From positions 4,367,001-4,431,000 of the forward strand of contig NC_092670.1 of assembly GCF_964355755.1 (NCBI RefSeq): a DNA stretch of 64,000 nt, read 5' to 3'. Under the pieces are notes generated by a model. It did not search any database. It saw only the letters and a list, made by a program, of their open reading frames with translations, and was not told the origin of the DNA. The stretch comes from Antedon mediterranea (Eukaryota; Echinodermata; Crinoidea; Comatulida; Antedonidae). Of this stretch, positions 1 through 11,949 are shown piece after piece. The position numbers and the translations under genes are program-made. How positions within the stretch are numbered: position 1 is the stretch's first letter; the number at the start of each line of letters is the position of its first letter.

Positions 1-700
1 GGGTGATCTTATACCCCCTTCTTTGTCTGTTGATGGTATTACACCCTTTTCTTTGTTTGTTGATGGTATTAAACCCCTTTCTTTGTGTGTGGATGGTCTT
101 ATACCTCCTTCTTGTCTGTTGATGGTATTACACCCCTTTCTTTGTCTGTTGATGGTAGTAAACCCCTTTCTTTGTGTGTGGATGGTCTTACACCCCCTTC
201 TTTGTCTGTAGATGGTCTTACACCCCTTCTTTGTCTGTGGATGGTCTTATATCCCCTTCTTTGTCTGTAAGTAGTCCTATACCCCTTTCTTTGTCAGTGG
301 ATGGTCTTACATCCACTTTGTCTGTGGACGGTCCTACACCCCCTTCTTTGTCTGTGGATGGTCCTATACCCCCTTCTTTGTCTGTGGACGGTCCTACACC
401 CCCTTCTTTGTCTGTAGAGGGCCTTACACCCCTTTCTTTGTCTGTGGATGGTCTTATACCTCCTTCTTTGTGTGTGGATGGTCTTACACCCCCTTCTTTG
501 TCTGTGGATGGTCTTACCCCTTCTTTGTCTGTGGATGGTCTTATATCTCCTTCTTTGTCTGTGGATGGTCTTATACCCCCTTCTTTGTATGTGGATGGTC
601 TTATACCCTCTTCTTTGTATGTGGATGGTCCGACATCCCCTTCTTTGTCTGTGGATGGTCTTACACCCCCTTCTTTGTCTGGACCCACTACTTTGATTGA
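1..700. repeat. 30-bp minisatellite array
   Basis: About 23 head-to-tail copies of a roughly 30-bp unit with the core TCTGTGGATGGTCTTACACC followed by CCCTTCTTTG. The left end is cut by the window edge. Because 30 is a multiple of three, long frames stay open: the plus strand reads as repeats of SVDGLTPPSL from about 174 to 704, and the minus strand is also open from 688 to 218. Units of 27-29 bp before position 220 and near 300-320 shift the frame. Open reading on both strands is expected of such a repeat and is not proof of coding. It could be an exon of a gene lying upstream, but no splice context supports this. Confidence 0.93.
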
Positions 701-2743
701 TTAAATCAGACATTGTTTCTTGTATGATTAGGAGACCTTCAGAGTGAAAGTCCACAGGTGGATGCCTAAAAAGGTTTTGTACAGAACAGTATATTGTAGG
801 TCCATGTCACTAATTTAAGGATTACTTGAATAATTATATTGAGATGTCTTTTACGAATTGATTTTGTTCGGATTTTGACTGAAATCAATGACTCGAGAAA
901 ATTGAGGAAAATGATTCAGATGAAAGGTTTACAGCAAACGCCCATTACCATAAAAATGGAATAAATTTTTTTTAATGCAACGAAAATGAACAAGAATTAT
1001 ATGAGTTTCTGACTAATGAAAGTAGGTCTACTGCACAAATGCAGGATAAGTTTGTAGTAAGTACTTTGAAAGACGGTGTCCTCTTCTCTTAACTCATGAA
1101 AATGAGAACTTTCCGAACTTGTCTCATATGCAACATCAAAGAGGCCAACAAAAGAATGCTACTTTACATCAAAAATTTTTCCAAATGGCATCTAACAATT
1201 CAATTCAACATATGGTATAATACATTACAAAAAAAAAGAAAAGATGAAGGAGAGAGGACCAAAACTTTTATCTAACGATTGACACATCACAGTTAAGCAA
1301 ACAAGTCGGCATAGATGATCGCTCAGTGATCTGTCATACTTTATGCCTATCCTATCACATCAAAAGTCAAAAATTCAGAATAATAATTCCTGGTCATTTT
1401 TGCGTTAAGTGTCATTTATTTCGGTAAAAAAATTAGGTGCATTTATACCAATGTAAACCACATACAGTATGTTCACATAATTATATATATGTCAAAGGCT
1501 ATAAATTGTATTTCCAGTCATTTCATGTGAAAATGTTTCATTACTACCAATATAAATGTCTCTATTCTGAACAAAATGACACCAAAATCGATTGAAAATG
1601 ATCAGTAGTTACTGAGATATACAGATAAGAGATCAAAGGTCAAACTGGAAGAAGCGTCATTTCCGGTCATTTTTGGACGAAACTTTTCATTAGAGCAAAT
1701 AGAAATATGTGGTTTGTGAACAATTTAACACCAGAATCAAGTCTCTAATGTTTATAGTTGCCAAGATGTGAACACTTTTTGTTTTTATGGTGGCCATTTT
1801 GAAATCAAGATGGCCGCCATACCGGACGTTGGACACTTGGCATCCCCCGATATTTTGAATCTATATACATCAAAGAAACTTTGTGGCAAGTTTCATGCTT
1901 TGGTAATAAAGTGCACAACTTGGCTATTTTTATGGCGTTAACTGCTCTAACTACGGGACTAAGCTTTCATTCTTAGCTCTGCCCCAACCATGGTGAGCTT
2001 AACTGGAGACTTAATATTTAATTTCATATTTCAATAAATATTTTTTCAAAATTGTCTTTGCTCAGCCCCAATCATGGTGGGGTAGTGAAGACTCTTTATC
2101 ATGTTTCAAAATACTATTTAGGTGTCATTTCTGGGGACCTTATAGCTATTTTAAACAGTTTGGTAAGCCCTGAATTGTTATGCAAATGAGTTTGTGCAGG
2201 TGTAATGGGAAAGATGGTATTGTTAGTCCTACGTGGTGAACACGCCACAAAATTAAATTTAAAAGTTAAATTTTGATTTTGTTAATCTTTATTAGAAATT
2301 CAAATTATGTAAAGATACAATTTTCCGGGCGGGAATCTAGAAACTCCCCACCTTTAGTTTACAAAAGTAATCTTGAAAAGAACCCCATGTGGAAAAGAAA
2401 CATATCCGTTGAAAAGAAGCCACCGTACCAAAGAGTACTACAAAATGAGGAACATTCGGGGTGATATGGGTATATACGAAACGATATTAAAAATAGTGAC
2501 TATTTTATATCACTGTGCTACACTGGTGCTAAATTGGGTCCACTTGAGCAGTTACCGTAGTACTATTTCTATTATTGAAGTTAATAAAGGCATAAATGGC
2601 GCTCCATACAGAAGTAGAGAATGCTCTAGTAGTCATCAGAATGATGCTCTAAATATACCTCCAACTTTGCTACTTCGTCGTCGTCGTTATTTTTGTGACA
2701 TTGTTGTTTTGCTGTGTATCGTTTAATATAAAACATCCTTACT
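701..2743. other. intergenic region upstream of Rab18
   Basis: No gene is supported here. The short open frames at 2273-2464 and 2373-2726 have no recognisable domain. The stretch 1480-1870 is a diverged copy of the repeat family that forms the arms at 10-15.8 kb. The last 100 bases before the Rab18 start codon hold CGTCGTCGTCG at about 2676; this is presumably the 5' UTR or promoter, but I see no clear TATA box. Confidence 0.5.
1480..1870. repeat. diverged copy of the 10-16 kb arm repeat
   Basis: This stretch shares ordered phrases with the right arm at 14760-15776: a TCATTTCCGGTCATTTT-like block, GAAACTTTTCATTA, a run like TCAAAGGTCAAA, ACTGAGATAT, and a final AAGATGGCCGCCAT resembling AAGATGGCCACCA at 15620. 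It is in the same orientation as the right arm. The copy is degraded, and its ends were placed by eye. Confidence 0.6.
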
Positions 2744-5700
2744 ATGAGTGACGAAGATATATTAACTACTTTGAAAATATTGATAATTGGTGAAAGTGGC
2801 GTTGGAAAATCAAGGTAAACATTTTGATCATTAAGCTATTAATAATTCATAAATATACTCTAGCCTAGGCTAGGTACTACTAGGCCTAGGCCTAGGTAGC
2901 CAAAGGATTGACAGACGATCGGGCTTTTTAAAAGACTTTTGGACGTTCGGGCCTAATATAATTAGATGATCGGGCTCATTATAAAAATAAAGGGAAGACG
3001 ATCGGGTCTCCACGAACACGTACTAATAATGATGATATAATAACTGAATGTAATAAATACAAACGGTTATAAAAAGCATGATGATGATAGTATAATCTGT
3101 AGACTAAAGTTAATATGTAATAAAACAACAAACAATTTTGTCGTATTCGATTGGGAACTTTCGTTGTCAACGTAGAGATTCGTTGAGTACTGTTTGTATT
3201 CGAATTATAAATTTGTGCTCAACAGAAAGTCATTCGAATAGAAAACGTTGACAACGAAAGCTTTTTCGTTAAGAACAATCTCAATGCTCAAAATACTCCG
3301 TTAAAGAAGTACTCAACGGTCCACTCGAATACGACAGATATCAATAATTGTCATATTCGATTGGGAACTTTCGTTGTCAACGTAAATATTCGTTGAGTAC
3401 TTTTTGTATTTGAATTGTAGATTTGTGCTCAACAGAAAGTCATTCGAATAGAAAACGTTGACAACGAAAGCTTTTTCGTTAAGAACAATCTCAACGCTCA
3501 AAATACTCCGTTAAAGAAGTACTCAATGGAAAAACTGTACTCAACGGTGAAAGTCTAAATCGAATACGACAAATGACAATGTTTTGGTGTACAAAAAATA
3601 ATAATAAAATAACGTTCGATGATATCAATTCAAAGATATATTATATAATAGGCCTAGGCTATATTTATATGAAATATATGTTGCCACAACCTATATATAG
3701 GCTTACTTCAACATAAACATAAAACTGTTTCATTTACTCTAGGCCTAGGCACATCTTCCAGTACCTGGTGCGCCGCAATTGGTTTTGGGCTTTTCTTTCA
3801 GTACCTCATTTACTTTTCCTATGTCACTTGGTATATATTTTTTTGGAGTATAAAATTGATGGAGAATTTGTGGGTGTATGCTTCTGTTTGTTTTTTATAA
3901 TTGTATTTTGCTGTAGTCGAAGTGTCCAACACAATTTTCTATGTACTGTATTTAAATGCAATGATAAAAAGAATTGAATTGAATTCATTTTGATACTATA
4001 TTACAGTTTACTGTTGCGTTTTACAGACGACACTTTTGATCCTGATCAACCAGCTACTATAGGTAAGTGTTGTTGCTATTACCGCTGTAAAAACACGTAT
4101 TTTGTATTTTTCATTTAGTTTTTTTTTCCATTAAATTATTCCAATTAATAATTTACTTCAGAATGTTTGTAGAAGAAATAGGCATGTCTATGATCTTCAT
4201 ATTAAAAAATTTAATTGTAAATTAATTTAAATATTTTCTAATTATTATAGTACCTACTGGTCATAATGTAATATAGTGTGGTTAGGAACTACTGTATGCC
4301 GTATTAATGGTGGTGTCATACAGAATTAAAATCTCATTCGAAAAGCTTTTTTGAAAATAGAAATTGTAATTCTTTAATTTTTTTTTTTTAGGTGTTGATT
4401 TTAAAGTAAAAACATTAGCAATCGAGGGAACTGGTAACACAGCAAAGCTAGCAATATGGGCAAGTAATTTTTGTTTAATTTATTTTGTAAAATTTGTAGA
4501 ACAATCTCAATTATGGTTGGGTAATCAAATGGTATGTAATTTTTTAAGCATCCTTTTTACAAGATACAATATAACTTTATTGTCAAAATTGTTAACAATT
4601 TCGAGATATGTTTTGTACCTGAGTAGAATAAATAATACGATGTGATAGCTATATAAATAAATACAAATGATACAAGTGACTATCTTGAAAAGTTTTTGTT
4701 ACATAAATTGCATGCTATTGCTATGTACATTGGTGAAAATCTGAAACGGTTTGTGGATATTTTTTTTCTGTGTCAGTCTAAGCCTTCCTGATCTACTTAT
4801 AATGATGTCTGAATGTAATGGGTGTGATGGGTCTTGCTTCCTTTCTTTTTCCTATGACCGCACTGCGAAGTAGCTTTACGTCGGGGAGTACATTGTATGG
4901 TTTCCCTATTCTGACATACAGTGATTTCACTCAGTACATCATTGAGACAACTTTAAATGGCAAAAAAAAATCTTGAGAGGGGCTCAAACTTCCAGGTCAT
5001 TGCCTGGCATTCACTATGACAATATGATATTTAAATAAAGAAAACTTAGATTCAAATTTTAGTTATTTAACACTTATAGGACACAGCTGGTCAAGAAAGG
5101 TTTCGTACGTTAACTCCAAGTTATTATAGAGGTGCACAAGGCTGTATATTAGGTAAATATAGTTAAAATAAAACTATATTAAATGTGCTAATTGGTTCAG
5201 ATATTTACCATTGACATTTTGATCTACACTACTCTTTCTTCAATGTGTAGTAATTTGTGCCATTTTGTTTTTTATATTGCCACACACATGTTAAAAATAT
5301 ACATACATGCTCTCCACATCAATTGAATGTGGAGCGATATAGGACTAAATTTGTGTCAACATGGCTTAGGAGAGATACTATCACCCAGTCAGTACCAATG
5401 CTAACATTACATTCATGTATACATTCATGTATACATATCATTTTTTATATATAGTCTATGATGTAAGCAACAAATCAACATTTCAACGTTTGAATCAATG
5501 GTTGAGTGAACTTGAAACATTCTCTACTAAAGTTGATATTGTTAAAATGTTAGTAGGAAACAAGATTGACAAGGTAAAGAAACATAATTTTAACATTAAA
5601 ACTTTTTTCCAGTATTGGGCAGGTCCAACCTATTTGAAATATGGCGTACAGGACATTTTTGAGACTGAAATGTGTTTTTATCCATCCAAGAAGAACATCA

Positions 5701-6748
5701 TCTCTAGTCTTTTTTGCTTTTTGTAACACTTCTTAGTACCATTATATGAACATTAAATAATGTATTATCTATTAGTGAAGTTGTTATGTAATTAATACAT
5801 TTGTGACGTACGGGACCAGAAGAAATTGCATATTATTATTAGTCTTTGAAAGTAAGAGTTTATTGAATATATTTATGAAGTACATCCATGCCACATTTAT
5901 CAAGCTACAGTACCTACACAAAATATTTTCTTATATTGATTATGTAGTTCTAAAGGAATTAACAAAACATTCTTCTATGACGTACAGAACATGTAACTTA
6001 TAGGACATCAAAAATAGGTTTTCAAATGTAATTATTTGATTTCCTTCATTCAAAATAGACTTATTTATAAATATTTTAAAGTACAAATGATATCATTTTG
6101 AATAATATTTAAATTTTTTTAAGGATGATCGAGCAGTTTCAAGAGAAGAAGGTTTAAAGTTTGCAAAGAAACATTCTATGCTTTTTATTGAGGCCAGTGC
6201 TAAAACAAAAGATGGAGTCCAGTGTGCTTTTGAAGAATTAGTAGAAAAGGTAACTGAATTCACATGCAAAGGTCTAGGTAATCTCTAGAATAAGTTTGTG
6301 TTTCTAATGGCAGGGATACCAAGAGCGAACTCCATTTTCATTTCCACGTATAAACATGCTGTGGAGGATTGATCGCTAAAAATAGTAAAATTGAATTAGA
6401 CGAGCTTTTGATATTTCTTAGGTAAATTTTTATTTGGTATATGGGCTGTACTTGCTTGACGAATCTTTTGTTCATGAAATCATTTTTGTACAGTAATGTG
6501 TTCATAGTTGTCAATGCTAGGCCCTTCTCTCCCTGCTCCTCACTCAAAAGACATTTCTTTAATTATTTAATTGAAGAAAATTGTGGACTTACTTAATATT
6601 GGTACTGCGCCCACTGTATGTGTTCTTTTGATTTTAGATTATTCAAACACCTGGACTATGGGAAAACAATGACTCTTCTGGTATGGTAATATCGCAAGGA
6701 GGCCACAGTGGAGCAAGTCCTTGTGGAGGCTACTGTTCGACCATATGA
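2744..6748 (+). CDS. RAB18: Rab18 small GTPase (7 exons, complete)
   Basis: Exons: 2744-2814, 4007-4062, 4392-4459, 5080-5152, 5455-5573, 6124-6249, 6638-6748 (624 nt, 207 residues; human Rab18 has 206). Rab18 is a prenylated GTPase of ER, Golgi and lipid-droplet membranes that acts in ER tethering and lipid-droplet and vesicle traffic. Visible motifs are the P-loop GESGVGKS (16-23), switch I region [29 protein letters not shown] from residue 66, NKID (125-128) and EASAK (152-156). The C-terminus is CGGYCSTI, a CaaX-type tail with the Rab18-typical CGGYCS pattern, so membrane anchoring by prenylation is expected. All splice sites are GT-AG except intron 3 (GC-AG). The start is the first ATG, giving [18 protein letters not shown], close to the vertebrate N-terminus. 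No frameshift or missing catalytic residue is seen. Confidence 0.96.
3139..3571. mobile_element. pair of short TIR elements in Rab18 intron 1
   Basis: Two tandem copies, 3139-3336 and 3349-3571, each begin TGTCGTATTCGA (TGTCATATTCGA in the second) and end TCGAATACGACA, an exact inverted terminus. Inside, CTTTCGTTGTCAACGT is mirrored by ACGTTGACAACGAAAG. The second copy has about 25 extra bases near its right end. There is no coding capacity. They look like non-autonomous MITE-type elements; the superfamily was not determined. Confidence 0.75.
4460..5079 (+). other. GC-AG intron (Rab18 intron 3)
   Basis: The exon before it ends in ATA TGG (Ile-Trp) and is followed by GCAAGT. The next exon starts after TTATAG with GAC ACA GCT GGT. 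Only a donor at GC restores the invariant Rab sequence W-D-T-A-G in frame; the nearest GT would insert extra residues. GCAAGT matches the usual strong consensus of the minor GC-AG intron class. Confidence 0.88.
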
Positions 6749-6764
6749 GTGTATATAGATGTTA

Positions 6765-7197
6765 AGGTAGGCTTATGTCGGCCTGAGACTGAAAGCAACT
6801 TGACCCTGACTGGAAGGAACTAGTTCCACTTCTAAACAACCAACGTAAACCAGTGTGTGATTGGTTTTGTTGTCATATGAAAGAGACATTGTTGACATTC
6901 AACTGGGACATGATTCATTGTTTTTAGTCATGTTTAGTTCCTTTCAGTTAAACTGCTCTTAAGCACTGTCTACACTATCAAACTTTATGTGACAAAAAAA
7001 TTTGATGTGCCCATATATGGACATGATGATATATCACTACCATATTTAAGCATATTGCTACCGTATTTAGGCACATCACACTTTTTTTGTCAAAGTAGTT
7101 TGTGCATTAATTTGGTCAGTTGCATTCTTTTGCACCGAGTGCTTATGTCGACACACAGTTGAGTTGTGTTGAGTTTTGTGTCGGCATAAGCCTACCT
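6765..7197. mobile_element. TIR element with TTA target duplication in Rab18 3' flank
   Basis: The left end AGGTAGGCTTATGTCGG is mirrored by the right end CCGACATAAGCC-type sequence (GTCGGCATAAGCCTACCT). Both ends are flanked by TTA (6762-6764 and 7198-7200). A 3-bp TTA duplication is typical of PIF/Harbinger elements. It starts 17 bases after the Rab18 stop codon, so it probably lies in the 3' UTR. The interior holds no ORF, but a second MITE (6958-7109) is nested in it. Confidence 0.7.
6958..7109 (+). mobile_element. MITE family A, copy 1 (nested, right end lost)
   Basis: It starts AAGCACTGTCTACACTATCA and contains the family core GTGCCCATATATGGACATGA followed by TATCACTACCATATTTAAGC, but the expected right terminus (TTGATATTGTAGACAGAGCT in copy 2) is missing after GTCAAAGTAGTTTG. 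It lies inside the TTA-flanked element, so it inserted later. Confidence 0.8.
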
Positions 7198-7200
7198 TTA

Positions 7201-8339
7201 TAAGACTGTTTGTCAGTAGTTAATGTTCAACTGCTTTATTTATATATAATTTAAAATTTATGTAAGGCATATCATTGTTTGCCTTTAAATACAATCACTG
7301 ATTTATAACATAACATTTTTTTTAATAATTTCATAGTTTTGAAACATTGATTGAATGTCTGTAGAACAACACGATTTTCAGGTATTTGTTATTCAATCAT
7401 TTTTAAGTTTAGATGTATGTTAATGCTACTGGGCCACACACTGGAAGAATGCAGAACACTGTCGTTTAAAGATGTAAGAGGAGAGCACTCAATAGCTCTT
7501 TTAAAATCTGTTAGGAGCTTGATTAAAATATAAATAGGCACTGTAAGTAATGTAATTAAGTACGATCTTTTGTGTCAGCATCCTTAGTACACTCAACTGA
7601 ACATTGTTCAACTAGTCCACCGCTGGCACAGATTGCCTCTTTTAATCATTAAGAAATTCTATCCATGTGGTTTTGTTGATCATTTTAGAAGCTAGAGCAC
7701 AATTGAGCTCTTTTTCTGCATGTGCTTCCAATATGGAGAGTTGATTTCCTAATTATCAGTTCACGATTCATTTATCGTATTCAGTCAATTTTGGAATTTA
7801 AATAGAATTTATTGATTGCATGACGTTGCAAAAACGGTGAAGATTATGTTTCACACTCACCTATTTAAAAATAATTTTGTTTATGTAAAATGTAAAGAGG
7901 AATTTATACATTAAGTCTCAGTAGAGAGAATTATTACTTACCATATTTTAATGAGAGCTTGCCATATAAAGGAGCATGGGTGTATTTTGACACATTTTAA
8001 ATCTTCTTATTGTAACCCTGGGTTATTAGTCTTTAATTCTTTTTTATGGTTGGTTACTAAGGGGGGTTACTATTACTAATCTGAAATTAGGCACCATGCC
8101 ATTTAAAGGTACAGGTATATAGATCTTCACAGTATATATTTATTAATTTACCTTATATCACAACTGGTTATTATAATCTATTACACTTTTATGTCTACAA
8201 ATAACTTATGAGATGCATGTATATAATTATATTTACTATAAAATATTAGATTATTTAGTTTTAGTGATTTAACCCTTTTTCCTATCGTTTTACTTTATCA
8301 CATTTACCAGTTAATATACATTTGATTTTTCAGTATAAT
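7201..8339. other. Rab18 downstream flank, no gene
   Basis: AT-rich sequence with several possible polyadenylation signals. I see no domain-bearing ORF. The Rab18 transcript end is not fixed by sequence alone. Confidence 0.4.
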
Positions 8340-8760
8340 TATTAAACATAAATTTCTATTTTTGGCTAAATTTCTTACAATTTCTATTCTTATCATTTCT
8401 TGGTGATGACTAATGACACAATTATTTAATTATCATATACAGTACCGGTGTACCTATACTATCTTATTGACTCATTGATACAATATATTGACACTAAATA
8501 CAGTAGTAAAGTAACATATCCTTGTTTTATCTTGGTCAGTTATCTATTTATTAAACATAAATTTCTGTATTTGGCTAAATTTCCTACAATTTCTACTCTT
8601 ATCATTTCTTTTTGATAAGAATAATTGACACAATTATTATTATTATTATTATCATATACCTATTTGATCTTATTGACTCCTACTACTCATACTCAGTACA
8701 GGTGACAAAAACATACTCTTGGTTTGTCTTGGTCAGAATCAATCTTTATTTACCTTTTAA
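8340..8760. repeat. two-copy tandem duplication, about 210 bp
   Basis: The segment beginning ATTAAACATAAATTTCT at 8341 recurs at 8552 in the same order (GGCTAAATTTC, TACAATTTCTA, CTTATCATTTCTT, GACACAATTATT, then TTATTGACTC and CTTGGTCAG). The second copy has a short (ATT)n expansion at 8636. There is no coding capacity. Confidence 0.8.
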
Positions 8761-10154
8761 CATTCTTTACCTGTGTATAAAATTGAAAGCCTCGCTGGAC
8801 TTGTTGTTTAAGAAGACAAGAAAAGAATACCAATTGTCCCTACTTCCCTTTTTACCCTTTTTAATGAAGACCAAACCTTGTTTTTATGAGAAAAAAAAGA
8901 TAAAATAAGAGTTGTTTTCTTGCAGGCTTGAACATACAATACAAATTTTGGTTTGGCATTTTCAAATGATGGTGCTCACTAGTTTTAGGGGAATATTTTG
9001 TTTTGAACATTATGTTCTGACTGAATAATATAACTTATATTACGAATTTAAACCACTTTTTAAAATGATCCACGAAACAAAATTTTAGTTCTTAGTTTTT
9101 ATTATGACATCTTCTTCTAGACACCATATCCATTTTCAAAGCGGTAATATATATTTATATATAATATTAAAACAAATGCAAATAACAATAGCTAAAGACG
9201 AAAGATCTACTATGCGCGCAACATTCTTATGGAATAAAAGTCGATATGTTCTCTTGATGGTCTCCACTCTTGTTATTTTTTGTCCATCCTTTGCGAAGTG
9301 CTGTGTAGTAATTTCCTCAACAACCTCCTTCACCCTGCTCATTAGGCCTGGATGCATTGTGCACATAGTGCTAGGCTTGTCTGGCTCAGCTAACAGCCTC
9401 CTTTGTTCCAGGCTTAGGTATGCTGGCTGGCTTACCCTGTTCTCACATGGTTGATGTTTCTGATGATGTTGAAGCATCATTGGTTGAAGAAGGCAGCGAA
9501 GCCAAGGGAAGTAGGTACTCCTCTGGCGTGAGTTCCGAGACCGCAATTGCCTTGTTGTCGTCATATAAGGGTTCCGGGTGGATTGCAATTCCCTATGAAT
9601 TATAGATTCTATTATTTCTGCAAATTCAGTCTAAGGAGGTGGAGGTGGGCCTCCCCCAGTCTTCTTGAGATTGTTGCTTGAAGTAAAAAAAATGTTTTTT
9701 CACTCTGCTTCATCCGTTTCCACTGCTCTTACAATTTTTTAGGTAATGAATATCACCAAATCTAACGTACTTCCATGCCAATGTTTTGGCGTCATTTGTC
9801 TGAAATCAGTCTTTTTGCTTTCGATGATATCAGCCTTCTCTTTAATCAACATAATAAGGTTCATTTGTTCCTACCTGCTCCAATTCATGGTCCTTCTTTT
9901 GCCGTCCATAGTGCACGAAATGTGCAAATTATATACGTTTTTACGTCTGATGCTGAAGGGCAGTATACACTATTTTATTGGAACAAAACGCTTGCATAAT
10001 TTAGAATTTTAAAAAATGGACCACCTAGTTTTTGTTAATTTTGTTATGTCATAAATACCATAAGAGATTCTGTGTGTTCTTCCTGCAGTATTAAATGCCA
10101 TCTGCCTTGGCTGAATCGTAACCAGCCGATTCTTTACCTCCCCCATCCTTCATA
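8761..10154. other. gene-poor stretch with unidentified minus-strand ORF
   Basis: The longest frame is 9588-9136 on the minus strand (150 codons). It has a hydrophobic C-terminus (about residues 128-148) and a basic N-terminus, but I recognise no family and no splice context ties it to another exon. A plus-strand frame at 9746-10012 is likewise unrecognised. Both may be parts of decayed mobile elements. Confidence 0.35.
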
Positions 10155-11310
10155 GTCTAGTAGGAAGGAGGGGTTACCGTGCACCCCCATGATGTATTTT
10201 TTTAATGTACATTTTTGTAATCCTGAATATATGTAATTAACATTTTTTGATGTTCCCAAGACGAAATATTGTCCCATGGGGTTTTTTTGGGGCCATTTTG
10301 GTGGCCATCTTGGATTTATCAAAATCATAAATATAGACGATACTTGACAAAGACTGATCATAGAGGTCTGATCTTGGTCTTAAATTGTTCAGAATATGCA
10401 CATTTCTATGTACTATAATAAAAAGTTTTTGTTCAAAATGGCTGTAAATGCCACTTTTGACCTTTGACCTTGTTTTTACATAAGGGTCATATCTTGGTAA
10501 CCCCTGGTCATAAAGATTTTATTTTTGTCTTAAATTGTTCAAAATATTCATATTTATATTCGCTTTAATGGAACATATTTTTGAAATTTGACGGGAAATA
10601 TCATTTTTGACCTTTGACATTATTGCATAACGATTTTCGCAATAATTTAGGTTATTTTTGTATTCGACCTATATCTTGACAACGAGTGATCATAGAGGTT
10701 TGATTTTGGTCTTATATTGTTCAGAATATGCACTTTCCTATGTACTATAATAAAACATTTTCATACAAAATGACCGGAAATACGACTTTTGACCTTTGAC
10801 CTCGTTTTTACATAAGGGTCATATCTCGGTAACCAATGGTCATAACGATTTTTTTTTTTTTTTAATTGATCGGAGTATCCATATTTATATTAGCTTTAAT
10901 GAAACATATTTTTGAAATTTGATGGAAAATATCACTTTTGACCTTTGACATTATTTCCACCCGAGGGTCATATCTCGGTAACCCCTGGTCATAAAGACTT
11001 TATTTTTGTCATAAATTGTTCAGAATATCCATATTTATATAAGATTTAATGAAACATATTTTTGAAAGTTGGCAGGAAATACAACTTTTGACCTTTTACC
11101 TTGTTTCCACCCGAGGGTCATATCTCGGTAATCCCTGGTCATAAAGACTTTATTTTTGTCATAAATTGTTCAGAATATCCATATTTATATAACATTTAAT
11201 GAAATACAACTTTTGACCTTATTTTCACTTGAGGGCCATATCTTGGTAACAAATTTTTTTTGTCTAAGATTGTTCAAAACATACATATTTCTATCCACTC
11301 TAATGAATAT
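10155..11310. repeat. left arm of a 5.6-kb inverted repeat (internally tandem)
   Basis: The outer edge reads AAGGAGGGGTTACCGTGCAC and is mirrored at 15744-15776. Inward there are about six degenerate subunits of roughly 130-160 bp. Each contains TTTTGACCTTTGACCTTGTT, then GGGTCATATCTCGGTAACC, GGTCATAAAGA and TTGTTCAGAATAT. There is no coding capacity. The arm ends near the TTAA element at 11319. Confidence 0.88.
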
Positions 11311-11318
11311 TTATTTAA

Positions 11319-11943
11319 AGACCCCTTCCCTGCAATTTTGGACGTTTTTTGGAAAATAATACATATATATCACTTTAAAAACATTAAACCATGTCATTTC
11401 TTGTCTTAAATGTACGTTTTATGGTAAATTATGATAAAAAGTGAGAAACAATGCACTACCTAAGTAGCTCGCGGCGATCGACCTCTCGTGGACGGTCTTA
11501 GGCCTAGCCTAGCTAGGCTTAGTTTTGTAGGCCTAGCTGGTAAACATCGGTAACGTACAAACATCGTACGCGAGCTATATACCTAGCCTGACGTTGTATA
11601 GTTGCTGCATTAATTGTCTTTCTATTTTTGCCAGACTCCGTTGATACAAATTGGGGAAAACCCGGTATTTTCGCTGAAAAGTTAGGAGTCTTCCATTTGT
11701 TTTGGCCTCACGATCGATCGAAAAGTGGGCGAATTACAGGTGAAAAACAAAAATATCAATCCGCGCGCAATGCATTTTGGGATTTATAGCGGGCCGCTAT
11801 AATTATTAGAATCGACTTATTTTTCACATTTTTAACAGTTTAAAGACGAAAAAAGTTATTGCAATAGGACCATATAGTATTATTTTTACATTAAATATAG
11901 TTTGTGATCTTAAATTAGATCAAAAAACGTAGGGAATGGGGCT
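11319..11943. mobile_element. non-autonomous TTAA-flanked DNA element
   Basis: The left terminus AGACCCCTTCCCT and the right terminus AGGGAATGGGGCT are inverted repeats with two or three mismatches. They are bordered by TTAA at 11315-11318 and 11944-11947. TTAA target duplications are characteristic of piggyBac and Kolobok elements. It is 625 bp long with no transposase ORF. The interior has higher GC than the flanks, including AGCTCGCGGCGATCGACC near 11466. Confidence 0.72.
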
Positions 11944-11949
11944 TTAAAA

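Noticed and set aside
218-688. Minus-strand frame of 156 codons in the minisatellite as a gene
   Set aside because: It is the automatic consequence of a 30-bp repeat; there is no independent coding evidence or splice context.
9136-9588. Minus-strand 150-codon ORF as a host gene
   Set aside because: No recognisable domain, an overlapping plus-strand ORF of similar quality, and location in a repeat-rich stretch.
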